In this document: positions 1 to 5,014 of the stretch, in pieces
Numbering within the stretch: the stretch's first letter is position 1
Layout of the letters: every line of letters starts with the position of its first letter
Assembly: GCA_905211615.1 (NCBI GenBank)
Contig: CAJMBB010000142.1
Coordinates: 1 to 5,014 of the forward strand
DNA length: 5,014 nt
From: an uncultured Collinsella sp.
GTDB taxonomy: Bacteria; Actinomycetota; Coriobacteriia; Coriobacteriales; Coriobacteriaceae
Reading direction: 5' to 3'
Translations under genes and position numbers: made by a program
Notes under the pieces: generated by a model
Seen by the model: the letters and a program-made list of their open reading frames with translations, nothing else
Told to the model about the DNA's origin: nothing
The model's database searches: none

Positions 1-1
1 G

Positions 2-752
2 GGCGCCGGCCTGCTGGCGAGCGCCGGGTACCCGAGCGTGAAAGTGCATGCCGCGCCGCGTGTGGGCATTATCTCGCTGGGGACGGAACTGGTCGCACCG
101 AGTAAGGTGCCGGCGCGCGGGCAGATTCGCGACTCCAATTCGTCGGCGCTGATGGCCGAAGCGCTCGATGCCGGTGCCGAGCCCGTGTTCTACGGCATCG
201 CGCCCGATGATGAGCAGGCGATTGCCGAGCTGGTGCATCGCGCCGTGCGGGAGTGCGATTTTGTCATTACGAGCGGCGGGCGATTACGACTACGTGACGG
301 CGCTCGTCCGGCGCGAGGGCGAGGTGCTGTTTGACCGCATCTCGATGCGTCCGGGCAAGGCCATCACGTTTGGTCTGCTTGGGGACAAGCCATATTTGGG
401 GCTTTCGGGCAATCCCGCGGCGGCGTATGTGGGCTTTGAGATGCTCGCCCGTCCGGCAATTCGCAAGATGCGTGGCTTTGCCGAGGGGGCGCGCCCCGTG
501 CAGCGAGCGGCTCTTACTCACGGTGTGAAAAAGCGCCAGGACCGACGCTTCTTCGATCGCGCCACGGTTTTACGCGATCTCGAGACTGGTGAGCTGTTGG
601 TGACCGAGGCCAAGACGCAGAATTCGGCGCTGCTCGGCACGATGCAGCGGGCCAATTGCCTGCTGCGTATTGACGAAGGACCGTGCGAGCTCAAGGCGGG
701 CGACGTCGTGGATGTCGTGCGTGTCGACCTGCCCGAGGGAACGGTGCTGTAG
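2..752 (+). pseudogene. moeA: MoeA, molybdopterin molybdenumtransferase; 5'-partial and frameshifted
   Basis: MoeA inserts molybdate into adenylylated molybdopterin in the cytoplasm, the last step of Moco synthesis. The N-terminal part lies outside the window. Bases 2-280 read in frame 2 and give the segment ending CDFVITSGG, including the family-typical VGIISLGTELV and GQIRDSNSSAL. From about 279 the homologous reading continues in frame 3 as GDYDYVTALVRREGEV, RPGKAITFGLLGDKPYLGLSGNPAAA and the C-terminal domain IV up to TAG at 750-752. The conserved motif SGGxSxGDxD is therefore interrupted: the residues between SGG and GD are missing, consistent with an 11-base deletion. Without correction, frame 2 adds about 18 aberrant residues and stops at TGA 332-334. 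Either the gene is truly inactivated or this is an assembly or sequencing error. Both halves are otherwise well conserved, so the lesion is recent or artefactual. It is translationally linked to the next gene. Identification as MoeA is firm; pseudogene status is less so. Confidence 0.85.
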
Positions 753-756
753 GAGG
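751..756 (+). promoter_or_regulatory. Shine-Dalgarno AGGAGG overlapping the moeA stop
   Basis: AGGAGG begins inside the moeA stop codon (TAG 750-752) and lies 6 bases before GTG 763. This fixes the GTG start of the MogA/MoaB gene and implies translational coupling to moeA. No closer or stronger site supports the longer in-frame reading that begins upstream at 670. Confidence 0.85.
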
Positions 757-762
757 AAGACT

Positions 763-1242
763 GTGGAGCTGAAGATTTCGATTGTGACGTGTTCGGACAC
801 GCGCGATCTTGCGCAGGACGAGGCGGGTGCCGCGCTCGAGGAGCTTATCGAGGCGCAGGGCTGGGCGGTCGCCTCGCATGTGGTCGTGCGCGACGACGTC
901 AGCGAGATCGGTGATGCCATTGCGGAAGCCGCCGATGAGTGCCACGCCAATGTCGTGCTCACCTGCGGCGGCACGGGGCTTTCGATGCGCGACGTGACGC
1001 CCGAGGCGACGCGTGCCGTCTGCGACCGTGATGTGCCGGGTATTGCTGAGGCGATTCGCGCGTACTCGATGACCAAGACGCGCCGCGCAATGCTCTCGCG
1101 TGCTATTTGCATGCAACGAGGTCATACACTTGTCGTAAACTTTCCCGGTTCTACGAAGGCCGCCCGCGAAAGCTGGGAGGCCATAGCGGACCAGCTGGAG
1201 CATGCGGCTCAGATGACAGCGGGTGGCGGACATACCAACTAG
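763..1242 (+). CDS. moaB: MogA/MoaB-family molybdenum cofactor biosynthesis protein
   Basis: This 159-residue cytoplasmic protein belongs to the MogA/MoaB family (MPT-binding fold). Members adenylylate molybdopterin with ATP so that MoeA can insert the metal. Visible family marks are the N-terminal strand ISIVTCSDTR (5-14), the nucleotide/MPT loop TCGGTGLSMRDVTPEAT (67-83), the segment SRAICMQRGHTLVVNFPGST (112-131), and KAARESWEAI before the C-terminal helix. The length fits MoaB-type proteins (about 160-170) better than MogA (about 195), so MoaB is the preferred symbol, but the two are not separable on sight. Position 68 is Cys, where many relatives have Thr or Ser. The GTG start at 763 is chosen for its ideal Shine-Dalgarno, which overlaps the end of moeA, so the two are co-transcribed. 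A strong terminator 13 bases downstream ends the unit. Confidence 0.92.
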   Translation: MELKISIVTCSDTRDLAQDEAGAALEELIEAQGWAVASHVVVRDDVSEIGDAIAEAADECHANVVLTCGGTGLSMRDVTPEATRAVCDRDVPGIAEAIRAYSMTKTRRAMLSRAICMQRGHTLVVNFPGSTKAARESWEAIADQLEHAAQMTAGGGHTN

Positions 1243-1250
1243 GTGGTTTA

Positions 1251-1262
1251 CCTGCGGCGGGG
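1251..1262 (+). repeat. 12-bp direct repeat, copy 1 (CCTGCGGCGGGG)
   Basis: This identical 12-mer recurs at 1403-1414. This copy overlaps the left arm of the terminator behind the MogA/MoaB gene. Its function is unknown; it may be coincidence in GC-rich DNA or a trace of a local duplication. Confidence 0.6.
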
Positions 1263-1292
1263 CGACCTTACGGGTTGCTCCGCCTTTGTTTT
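1256..1292 (+). terminator. Strong rho-independent terminator of the moeA-moaB unit
   Basis: The left arm GGCGGGGCGACC (1256-1267) pairs with GGTTGCTCCGCC (1273-1284) over 12 base pairs, two of them G-U. The loop is TTACG, and the stem is followed directly by TTTGTTTT (1285-1292). It lies 13 bases after the moaB stop and separates the cofactor-synthesis unit from the modABC promoter region, so the transporter should be transcribed separately. Confidence 0.92.
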
Positions 1293-1332
1293 CCGCCGAA
1301 GCGACGCCGAGGTGCACGGTAATTCGAAACTA

Positions 1333-1370
1333 TATTCTCTGGTGAGAATAATTTCTCACTATCATTATTC
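1333..1370. promoter_or_regulatory. Cluster of three overlapping inverted repeats, candidate operator of modABC
   Basis: Three perfect dyads overlap in an AT-rich stretch: TATTCTC-TGGT-GAGAATA (1333-1350), GTGAGAA-TAAT-TTCTCAC (1342-1359) and GAATAAT-N11-ATTATTC (1346-1370). Each has 7-bp arms. They cover the expected -35 region and the sequence just upstream of the TATAAT box, which is where a repressor or an activator would bind. The sequence does not resemble the ModE consensus. The right end, TATCATTATTC, faintly recalls half of a Fur-type site, but the other half is absent. The identity of the binding protein is unknown. Confidence 0.55.
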
Positions 1371-1385
1371 GCACGAAAGTATAAT
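1357..1385 (+). promoter_or_regulatory. Predicted modABC promoter with consensus -10 box
   Basis: TATAAT at 1380-1385 matches the sigma-70-type -10 consensus exactly. At 16-18 bases upstream there is no recognisable TTGACA (the region reads TCACTATC), so the -35 is weak. There is no TGn extension before the -10 box. A transcription start near 1392 would give a leader of about 54 bases. A perfect -10, a poor -35 and overlapping dyads suggest a regulated promoter. Confidence 0.6.
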
Positions 1386-1402
1386 CTAAAAACAGAATAA
1401 AG

Positions 1403-1414
1403 CCTGCGGCGGGG
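1403..1414 (+). repeat. 12-bp direct repeat, copy 2, in the modA leader
   Basis: This is identical to 1251-1262 (CCTGCGGCGGGG) and lies in the predicted untranslated leader of modA. Next to it, GCCCGGGC (1416-1423) is a perfect 8-bp palindrome, and CGGG-GTG-CCCG (1410-1420) could form a small hairpin. No known riboswitch is recognised here. Confidence 0.6.
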
Positions 1415-1432
1415 TGCCCGGGCGTAGCGTTC

Positions 1433-1439
1433 GAAAGGG
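1433..1439 (+). promoter_or_regulatory. Shine-Dalgarno GAAAGGG of modA
   Basis: The purine run GAAAGGG ends 6 bases before ATG 1446, which selects that start over TTG 1440 (no room for a ribosome site) and ATG 1455 (15 bases away). Confidence 0.75.
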
Positions 1440-1445
1440 TTGAAT

Positions 1446-2318
1446 ATGTTTGATATGGTTTCTCGCCGCGGATTCGTCTCGCTTTCTGCTGTCACCGCTG
1501 CCGGCCTTGGTCTTGCCGGCTGCTCGAGCAACAAAACGTCCGAGCCGGCCGGATCTGATGCCGGTTCTGCTAAGGCATCTTCCAAGAAGGCTGTCGAGCT
1601 GCAGGTCTTTGCCGCCAACTCGCTCGAGAAGGCTTTGCCCGAGGTTCAGGAGCTTTACACCGACCAGACCGGCACCACCTTTGCCGATACGCAGTTTAAA
1701 GCCTCCGGCGACCTCGTTGAGCAGATGCGTGCCGGCGCTGCCGTCGACGTGCTCATCACCGCTTCCAAGGGCACCATGGATGACGCCGAGACCGCTGAGC
1801 TCATCGATACCGATACCCGCGAGGATATGTTCGTCAACGACCTCGTGATCATTCGCGCCGAGGGTTCCGACACCAAGGTCGAGGCCATCGCCGACGTCGC
1901 GAGCCTGGACGGCAAGATCGCTATCGGCGATGCCAAGACCGTTCCGGCCGGCAAGTACGCCAACCAGGCACTGGCATCTGTGGGCCTCTACACCGGCACC
2001 GAGGGCGATGACGGCGAGTACGCGCCCGAGATCGCCGACAAGGTCGCGCTTGCCGACAAGGTCGGTACCGCCGCCGCCTATGTGTCCACAGGCGACTGCG
2101 TGGCCGGTTTTGTCTACAGCTCCGACATCTTCCGCTACGACGGCATTGAGGAGGCCTTCGTGTGCCCCGAGGATTCGCACAAGCCCATCGTGTACCCGGG
2201 TGCCGTTGCCGAGAGCTCCGAGCACGCCGACGAGGCCAAGGCGTTTATCGACTTCTGCCTGACCAACAAGAAAGCCCAGAAGATTTGGGCCAAGTACGGC
2301 TTTGAGCTTTCCGAGTAG
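1446..2318 (+). CDS. modA: ModA, molybdate ABC transporter substrate-binding lipoprotein
   Basis: This 290-residue extracytoplasmic lipoprotein captures molybdate (tungstate is also possible for this family) and delivers it to ModBC. The N-terminus has a twin-arginine motif SRRGFVSL (6-13), a hydrophobic stretch and a lipobox LAGC with Cys26 as the lipidation site. This predicts Tat export and membrane anchoring. A Ser/Ala/Lys-rich linker (27-49) leads into the type II periplasmic-binding fold. That fold is marked by FAANSLEKALPEV (Ser59), KASGDLVEQM (Ser87), IAIGDAKTVPAGKYANQAL (158-176), FVYSSD (Tyr224) and the C-terminal YPGAVAESSEHADEAKAFIDFCL. Ser59, Ser87 and Tyr224 fall where the oxyanion-contacting residues of known ModA proteins lie. 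Codon use is strongly biased to C-ending and AAG codons with essentially no GGG, suggesting high expression. It is the first gene of the modABC operon. The ATG at 1446 is chosen for GAAAGGG 6 bases upstream. Confidence 0.95.
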   Translation: MFDMVSRRGFVSLSAVTAAGLGLAGCSSNKTSEPAGSDAGSAKASSKKAVELQVFAANSLEKALPEVQELYTDQTGTTFADTQFKASGDLVEQMRAGAAVDVLITASKGTMDDAETAELIDTDTREDMFVNDLVIIRAEGSDTKVEAIADVASLDGKIAIGDAKTVPAGKYANQALASVGLYTGTEGDDGEYAPEIADKVALADKVGTAAAYVSTGDCVAGFVYSSDIFRYDGIEEAFVCPEDSHKPIVYPGAVAESSEHADEAKAFIDFCLTNKKAQKIWAKYGFELSE

Positions 2319-2376
2319 TACGGCTTGGCGCGATAATTCCATCGTTTTGTGTTTCACTCCGTCCTTGTATTCGCTT

Positions 2377-2380
2377 GGAG
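2377..2380 (+). promoter_or_regulatory. Shine-Dalgarno GGAG deciding the modB GTG start
   Basis: GGAG ends 6 bases before GTG 2387. The alternative start TTG 2375 would overlap this site and has no upstream purine run. ATG 2405 has none either. The 68-base gap between modA and modB holds only a weak 4-bp hairpin, CGAT/ATCG (2331-2344), followed by TTTTGTGTTT. Confidence 0.7.
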
Positions 2381-2386
2381 CTTTTC

Positions 2387-3829
2387 GTGCTTAATAGATT
2401 CCGCATGCTTGCCGCCTGTGCTTTGATCTTCGCGCTTTGCTGGGTGCCGGGATTTGCGTTTGCTGGGGACGCTGAGGACGGGGCCCAGGTTGCTGCGACC
2501 GCTCATGGGCTTTCCTATGGGATTGAGGGTTTTGAGCGGCTGGCCAAGGGGACCGCTCGTGCCATGGAGGGCCAGCCTGAGGGCTACCGGTTTCCCGTTG
2601 ACGAGGACGTGGACCTTGTAGTGGCGCCTGCTGCCGATCGCGTTGTGGTGTGGATATCGCCCAAGGCGGTCGAGAAGTATGGATTGGATCCGCAGGACAA
2701 CGAGTGCGTATCGGGACTCAAGGCCCTCGTCTGCGAGCTAGACAGCGCAAACTGCATGGGAGGTGCGCAGCTAGGGGACGTGGATCTTCCTTGGTATGTT
2801 ACGGCGGAAACAACGTTTGATGCCGGCGGGTATACCTATGACTTTGACGAGCGCGGTGCGGATGGGGACCGCTATGTGGTGATTGCATCAGCCTCGGGTG
2901 ATGCCAAGGGCGGCGCGCGTTGGCTTGATAGCGCTCAAATGGTAGAGGCATCGTCTGTCGTGTTGCGGGATGAGCAGGGGCCCTTGACCTCTCTGGCCTC
3001 CTTTTTGGGCGACATCGACTATCGTCCGTTTTGGGTGTCCATCAAAACGAGCGGACTTGCCCTGGTGATCGCGTTTGTACTGGGTCTGTTTGCCGCATGG
3101 AAGACCATGGGTACCTCGAGTCGCATCAAGGGCCTGCTCGATTCGGTCTTTACGATTCCTATGGTGCTGCCGCCCACGGTCTGCGGCTTTCTGCTCCTCA
3201 TGCTGTTTGGCCGCTCGACCGGGGTGGGCCAGTGGCTGATCGCGCACGGCATCTCGATTGTCTTTACGTGGCCGGCGGCGGTTATCTCTGCCGTAGTGGT
3301 TTCGTTCCCGCTGGTCTACCGCACGGCGCTCGGTGCCTTTGAGAGCCTCGACACGCAGATGCTCGACGCCGCACGAACCCTGGGATGGTCCGAGCGTCGC
3401 ATCTTTACCAAACTCATGATGCCCCTCGGCTGGCCCTCCATTGCCGCCGGCACGGTGCTCGCCTTCGCGCGTGCCATGGGCGAGTTTGGCTGCACCCTGT
3501 TCTTTGCGGGCAACTACGCCGGCATTACCCAGACCATTCCCATCGCCATCTACTTTGAGTGGATGGGCGGCAACACGTCGGTGGCCCTCTTTTGGGTCGC
3601 TGTCGTGATCGTGTTTAGTTTCCTGGTCATCCTGTTCATCAACATATACACCGCGCATTCGCAAAAGTACCGCGAACGGGGTCTTTCCCGTGCGGAGCGT
3701 AAGCAGGCCAAAGATCTCACCGGACAGGGCGATTCGCTCGACCCAGCGGGCGGCGATGCCTTGCGTATCGATCGCGAGGCGCTGGCCGAGCTTATGCGCG
3801 ATAATGCGGCGCCGCAGGGAGGTCGATAG
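2387..3829 (+). CDS. modB: ModB, molybdate ABC transporter permease with N-terminal extracytoplasmic domain
   Basis: This is the channel subunit of the molybdate importer. It has 480 residues, against about 220-230 for ordinary ModB. Residues 1-26 form a signal peptide or signal anchor (NRFR, then a hydrophobic run ending AFA-GD). Residues 27-210 are a hydrophilic domain I do not recognise, rich in Asp and Gly, with three cysteines (107, 116, 123). The ModB core follows, with five predicted membrane segments near 216-237, 255-275, 285-310, 351-375 and 396-421. The ATPase-coupling EAA loop (about 319-350, DAARTLGWSERRIFTKLMMPLG) lies between the third and fourth, and GEFGCTLFFAGNYAGITQTIPIAIY (365-389) is typical of ModB. 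Five segments with the EAA loop inside put the extra domain outside the cell. Residues 425-480 are a charged cytoplasmic tail. Gly codon GGG is frequent in the extension and nearly absent in the core. GTG 2387 is chosen for GGAG upstream. The stop is 3 bases before modC. Confidence 0.93.
   Translation: MLNRFRMLAACALIFALCWVPGFAFAGDAEDGAQVAATAHGLSYGIEGFERLAKGTARAMEGQPEGYRFPVDEDVDLVVAPAADRVVVWISPKAVEKYGLDPQDNECVSGLKALVCELDSANCMGGAQLGDVDLPWYVTAETTFDAGGYTYDFDERGADGDRYVVIASASGDAKGGARWLDSAQMVEASSVVLRDEQGPLTSLASFLGDIDYRPFWVSIKTSGLALVIAFVLGLFAAWKTMGTSSRIKGLLDSVFTIPMVLPPTVCGFLLLMLFGRSTGVGQWLIAHGISIVFTWPAAVISAVVVSFPLVYRTALGAFESLDTQMLDAARTLGWSERRIFTKLMMPLGWPSIAAGTVLAFARAMGEFGCTLFFAGNYAGITQTIPIAIYFEWMGGNTSVALFWVAVVIVFSFLVILFINIYTAHSQKYRERGLSRAERKQAKDLTGQGDSLDPAGGDALRIDREALAELMRDNAAPQGGR
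3816..3823 (+). promoter_or_regulatory. Shine-Dalgarno AGGGAGGT of modC, inside the modB 3' end
   Basis: This strong site lies within the last modB codons, with about 10 bases from GGAGG to ATG 3833. Together with the 3-base intergenic gap it indicates translational coupling of modB and modC. Confidence 0.8.
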
Positions 3830-3832
3830 GTC

Positions 3833-4903
3833 ATGTCACTCGTTCTGGATATTAAGAAGCACTATCCCGGGTTTGTGCTCGACATGCAGCTTGAGGCCGG
3901 CGAGGAGCGTGTGGCGCTGCTCGGAGCCTCCGGATGCGGCAAGAGCTGCACCTTGCGCTGCATTGCCGGCGTGGAGACGCCCGACGAGGGCAAGATCGTC
4001 GTCAACGGCGTGACCTTTTTTGACTCGGCCGCGGGCGTCAACCTGTCGCCCCAGGAGCGAAAATGCGCCCTACTGTTTCAAAACTATCAGCTGTTTCCCA
4101 ATATGACGGTGGCCGATAACGTTTGCGCCGGTGTAAAGGATGTGGGCGACGCCGCCGCGCGCAAAAAGCTCGCCGAGCGCTATCTGAGCATTTTCGGTCT
4201 AGCCGATTTTGCCGACCGCTATCCCGCGCGCCTTTCGGGCGGGCAGCAGCAACGTGTGGCGCTTGCGCGCATGGTGGCGGCGCATCCGGGCATCTTTATG
4301 TTCGACGAGCCCATGAGCGCGCTCGATGCGTACCTCAAAAGCGCCCTTGAGCAGAACATGCTCGACCTGTTCGATGTGTGCAACCGTACCGTGCTCTACG
4401 TGAGCCACGACATCGACGAAGCGTGCCGCCTGTGCCAGCGTATCTGCGTGATGCACGACGGGCATGTTGAGGAGATCGGCTCCATTGAGGACGTGGTCCG
4501 CCGCCCACAGACGCTGGCGGCGCTGCGCCTAACGGGCTGCAAGAACACAAGCCGGGCGCGCAAGATCGGCGACGAAGAAGTTGAGGCCCTCGACTGGGGC
4601 ATGACCTTTAACGTGGGTCGCGAGGTTCCCGATAATGCAGCGTACCTGGGCATTCGCGCAAGCTACTTCCATGTTGACAATCGCGCGGAGCGGGGCCGCA
4701 ACAGCTATGATTTGCACGTGGCCCGTGTGAGCGATTCGCGCTTTGAGCGGCTGGTGCTGCTGGACGTGCCGCGCGTCGATGCGCCCACGCGTCTGCAGTG
4801 GAAGGTCAACAAGGTGGGCGTGCCTGTCGACGAGCTGCCGCAAGCAGGCGAGACGCTGCGCATGCACTTCGATGCGAGTAAGATCCATTTGGTTTGTCGA
4901 TAG
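3833..4903 (+). CDS. modC: ModC, molybdate ABC transporter ATP-binding protein
   Basis: This cytoplasmic ATPase drives molybdate uptake. It has 356 residues, the usual length for ModC. The nucleotide-binding domain carries Walker A GASGCGKS (31-38), Q-loop Gln83 in LLFQNYQLFPNMTV, the ABC signature LSGGQQQR (134-141), Walker B IFMFDEP (154-160), D-loop SALD (162-165) and switch His192 in YVSHD. All catalytic elements are intact. Residues about 235-356 form the regulatory C-terminal region, opening with TGCKNTSRA and DWGMTF, then YLGIRASYF (271-279), consistent with a TOBE/Mop-like domain that in related proteins binds oxyanion or controls the ATPase. An importer role is supported by the order modA-modB-modC. 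ATG 3833 follows the modB stop by 3 bases with a strong Shine-Dalgarno. Other oxyanion transporters have similar ATPases, but the ModA and ModB partners settle the assignment. Confidence 0.95.
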   Translation: MSLVLDIKKHYPGFVLDMQLEAGEERVALLGASGCGKSCTLRCIAGVETPDEGKIVVNGVTFFDSAAGVNLSPQERKCALLFQNYQLFPNMTVADNVCAGVKDVGDAAARKKLAERYLSIFGLADFADRYPARLSGGQQQRVALARMVAAHPGIFMFDEPMSALDAYLKSALEQNMLDLFDVCNRTVLYVSHDIDEACRLCQRICVMHDGHVEEIGSIEDVVRRPQTLAALRLTGCKNTSRARKIGDEEVEALDWGMTFNVGREVPDNAAYLGIRASYFHVDNRAERGRNSYDLHVARVSDSRFERLVLLDVPRVDAPTRLQWKVNKVGVPVDELPQAGETLRMHFDASKIHLVCR

Positions 4904-4914
4904 CACCGGGTAAT

Positions 4915-4949
4915 GCCGTCGGGGATATAAGCCTCGGCGGCTTTATCTT
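4915..4949 (+). terminator. Probable rho-independent terminator of modABC
   Basis: GCCGTCGGGG (4915-4924) pairs with CCTCGGCGGC (4932-4941) over 10 base pairs, two of them G-U, around a 7-base loop. It is followed by TTTATCTT (4942-4949). The tail is broken by A and C, so it is weaker than the terminator at 1256-1292. It starts 11 bases after the modC stop. Confidence 0.78.
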
Positions 4950-4976
4950 GCCGTTCGCCGAATGATGGATGACAAA

Positions 4977-5007
4977 CTCTTATCAATCAAGATAATTATT
5001 TATTAAG
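4977..5007. other. AT-rich intergenic stretch after modABC, possible promoter region of a gene beyond the window
   Basis: After the terminator the composition becomes AT-rich. TTATC-AATCAA-GATAA (4980-4995) is a 5-bp-arm dyad, and TTATTTATTAAG follows. No open reading frame starts here before the window ends. It could be an upstream control region for a following gene, but no convincing -35/-10 pair is visible. Confidence 0.3.
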
Positions 5008-5014
5008 CGACGCC

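Noticed and set aside
168..752. Reading the frame-3 segment as an independent gene starting at ATG 168
   Set aside because: Residues before about position 279 in this frame have no MoeA homology, while frame 2 does over the same bases. The frame-3 segment is the displaced second half of moeA.
1346..1370. Fur box upstream of modA
   Set aside because: Only one half, TATCATTATTC, resembles the consensus. The other half does not match, and the downstream genes are for molybdate.
1392..1445. Possible molybdenum-cofactor riboswitch in the modA leader
   Set aside because: The predicted leader is only about 54 bases, shorter than the known Moco RNA aptamer, and only a 4-bp hairpin is visible.
1386..2357. 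Long minus-strand open frame of 323 codons across modA
   Set aside because: It mirrors modA, where C/G-biased third positions remove antisense stops. Its translation is a low-complexity Gly/Val/Leu-rich sequence with no family features, and modA is certain.
2408..2419. LAAC near the ModB N-terminus as a lipobox
   Set aside because: The Cys is residue 11, before the hydrophobic core of the signal rather than at its end. AFA-GD at 24-28 is a better cleavage site.
2888..3664. Minus-strand open frame of 258 codons across modB
   Set aside because: It is a shadow of the membrane-domain coding sequence. The translation is rich in His, Arg and Gln without any recognisable fold.

Overview
The window (about 60% G+C, all genes on the + strand) carries two adjacent molybdenum modules. 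The first is the tail of a cofactor-synthesis unit, a 5'-truncated moeA followed by a MogA/MoaB-family gene. The second is a complete molybdate ABC transporter operon, modA-modB-modC. The Tat-type lipoprotein ModA, the codon choice and the protein style suggest a high-GC, monoderm anaerobe of the Coriobacteriia, with Collinsella as my best guess. That placement is by recognition only.

Layout: bases 2-752 are the C-terminal two thirds of moeA, entering from the left edge. Its reading frame is broken at about 272-282, inside the conserved SGGxSxGD motif. The MogA/MoaB gene (763-1242) follows, with its Shine-Dalgarno overlapping the moeA stop. A strong intrinsic terminator (1256-1292) closes that unit. 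An AT-rich regulatory region (about 1320-1390) holds three overlapping 7-bp-arm inverted repeats and a consensus -10 box TATAAT. Then come modA (1446-2318), modB (2387-3829) and modC (3833-4903). A second terminator-like hairpin (4915-4949) ends the transporter operon. The last 65 bases are AT-rich and hold no visible gene.

How the genes work together: ModA, anchored outside the membrane, captures molybdate (or tungstate). ModB forms the membrane channel and ModC hydrolyses ATP. Inside the cell, MogA/MoaB-type proteins adenylylate molybdopterin and MoeA inserts the metal.

The most unusual points are (1) a ModB more than twice the usual length, with a signal peptide and an extracytoplasmic domain of about 185 residues that I do not recognise, plus a charged C-terminal tail of about 55 residues; (2) an 11-base deletion in moeA that looks like slippage between two GGCGG repeats and removes catalytic-motif residues; (3) a compact cluster of dyads upstream of modA that does not match the classical ModE box.
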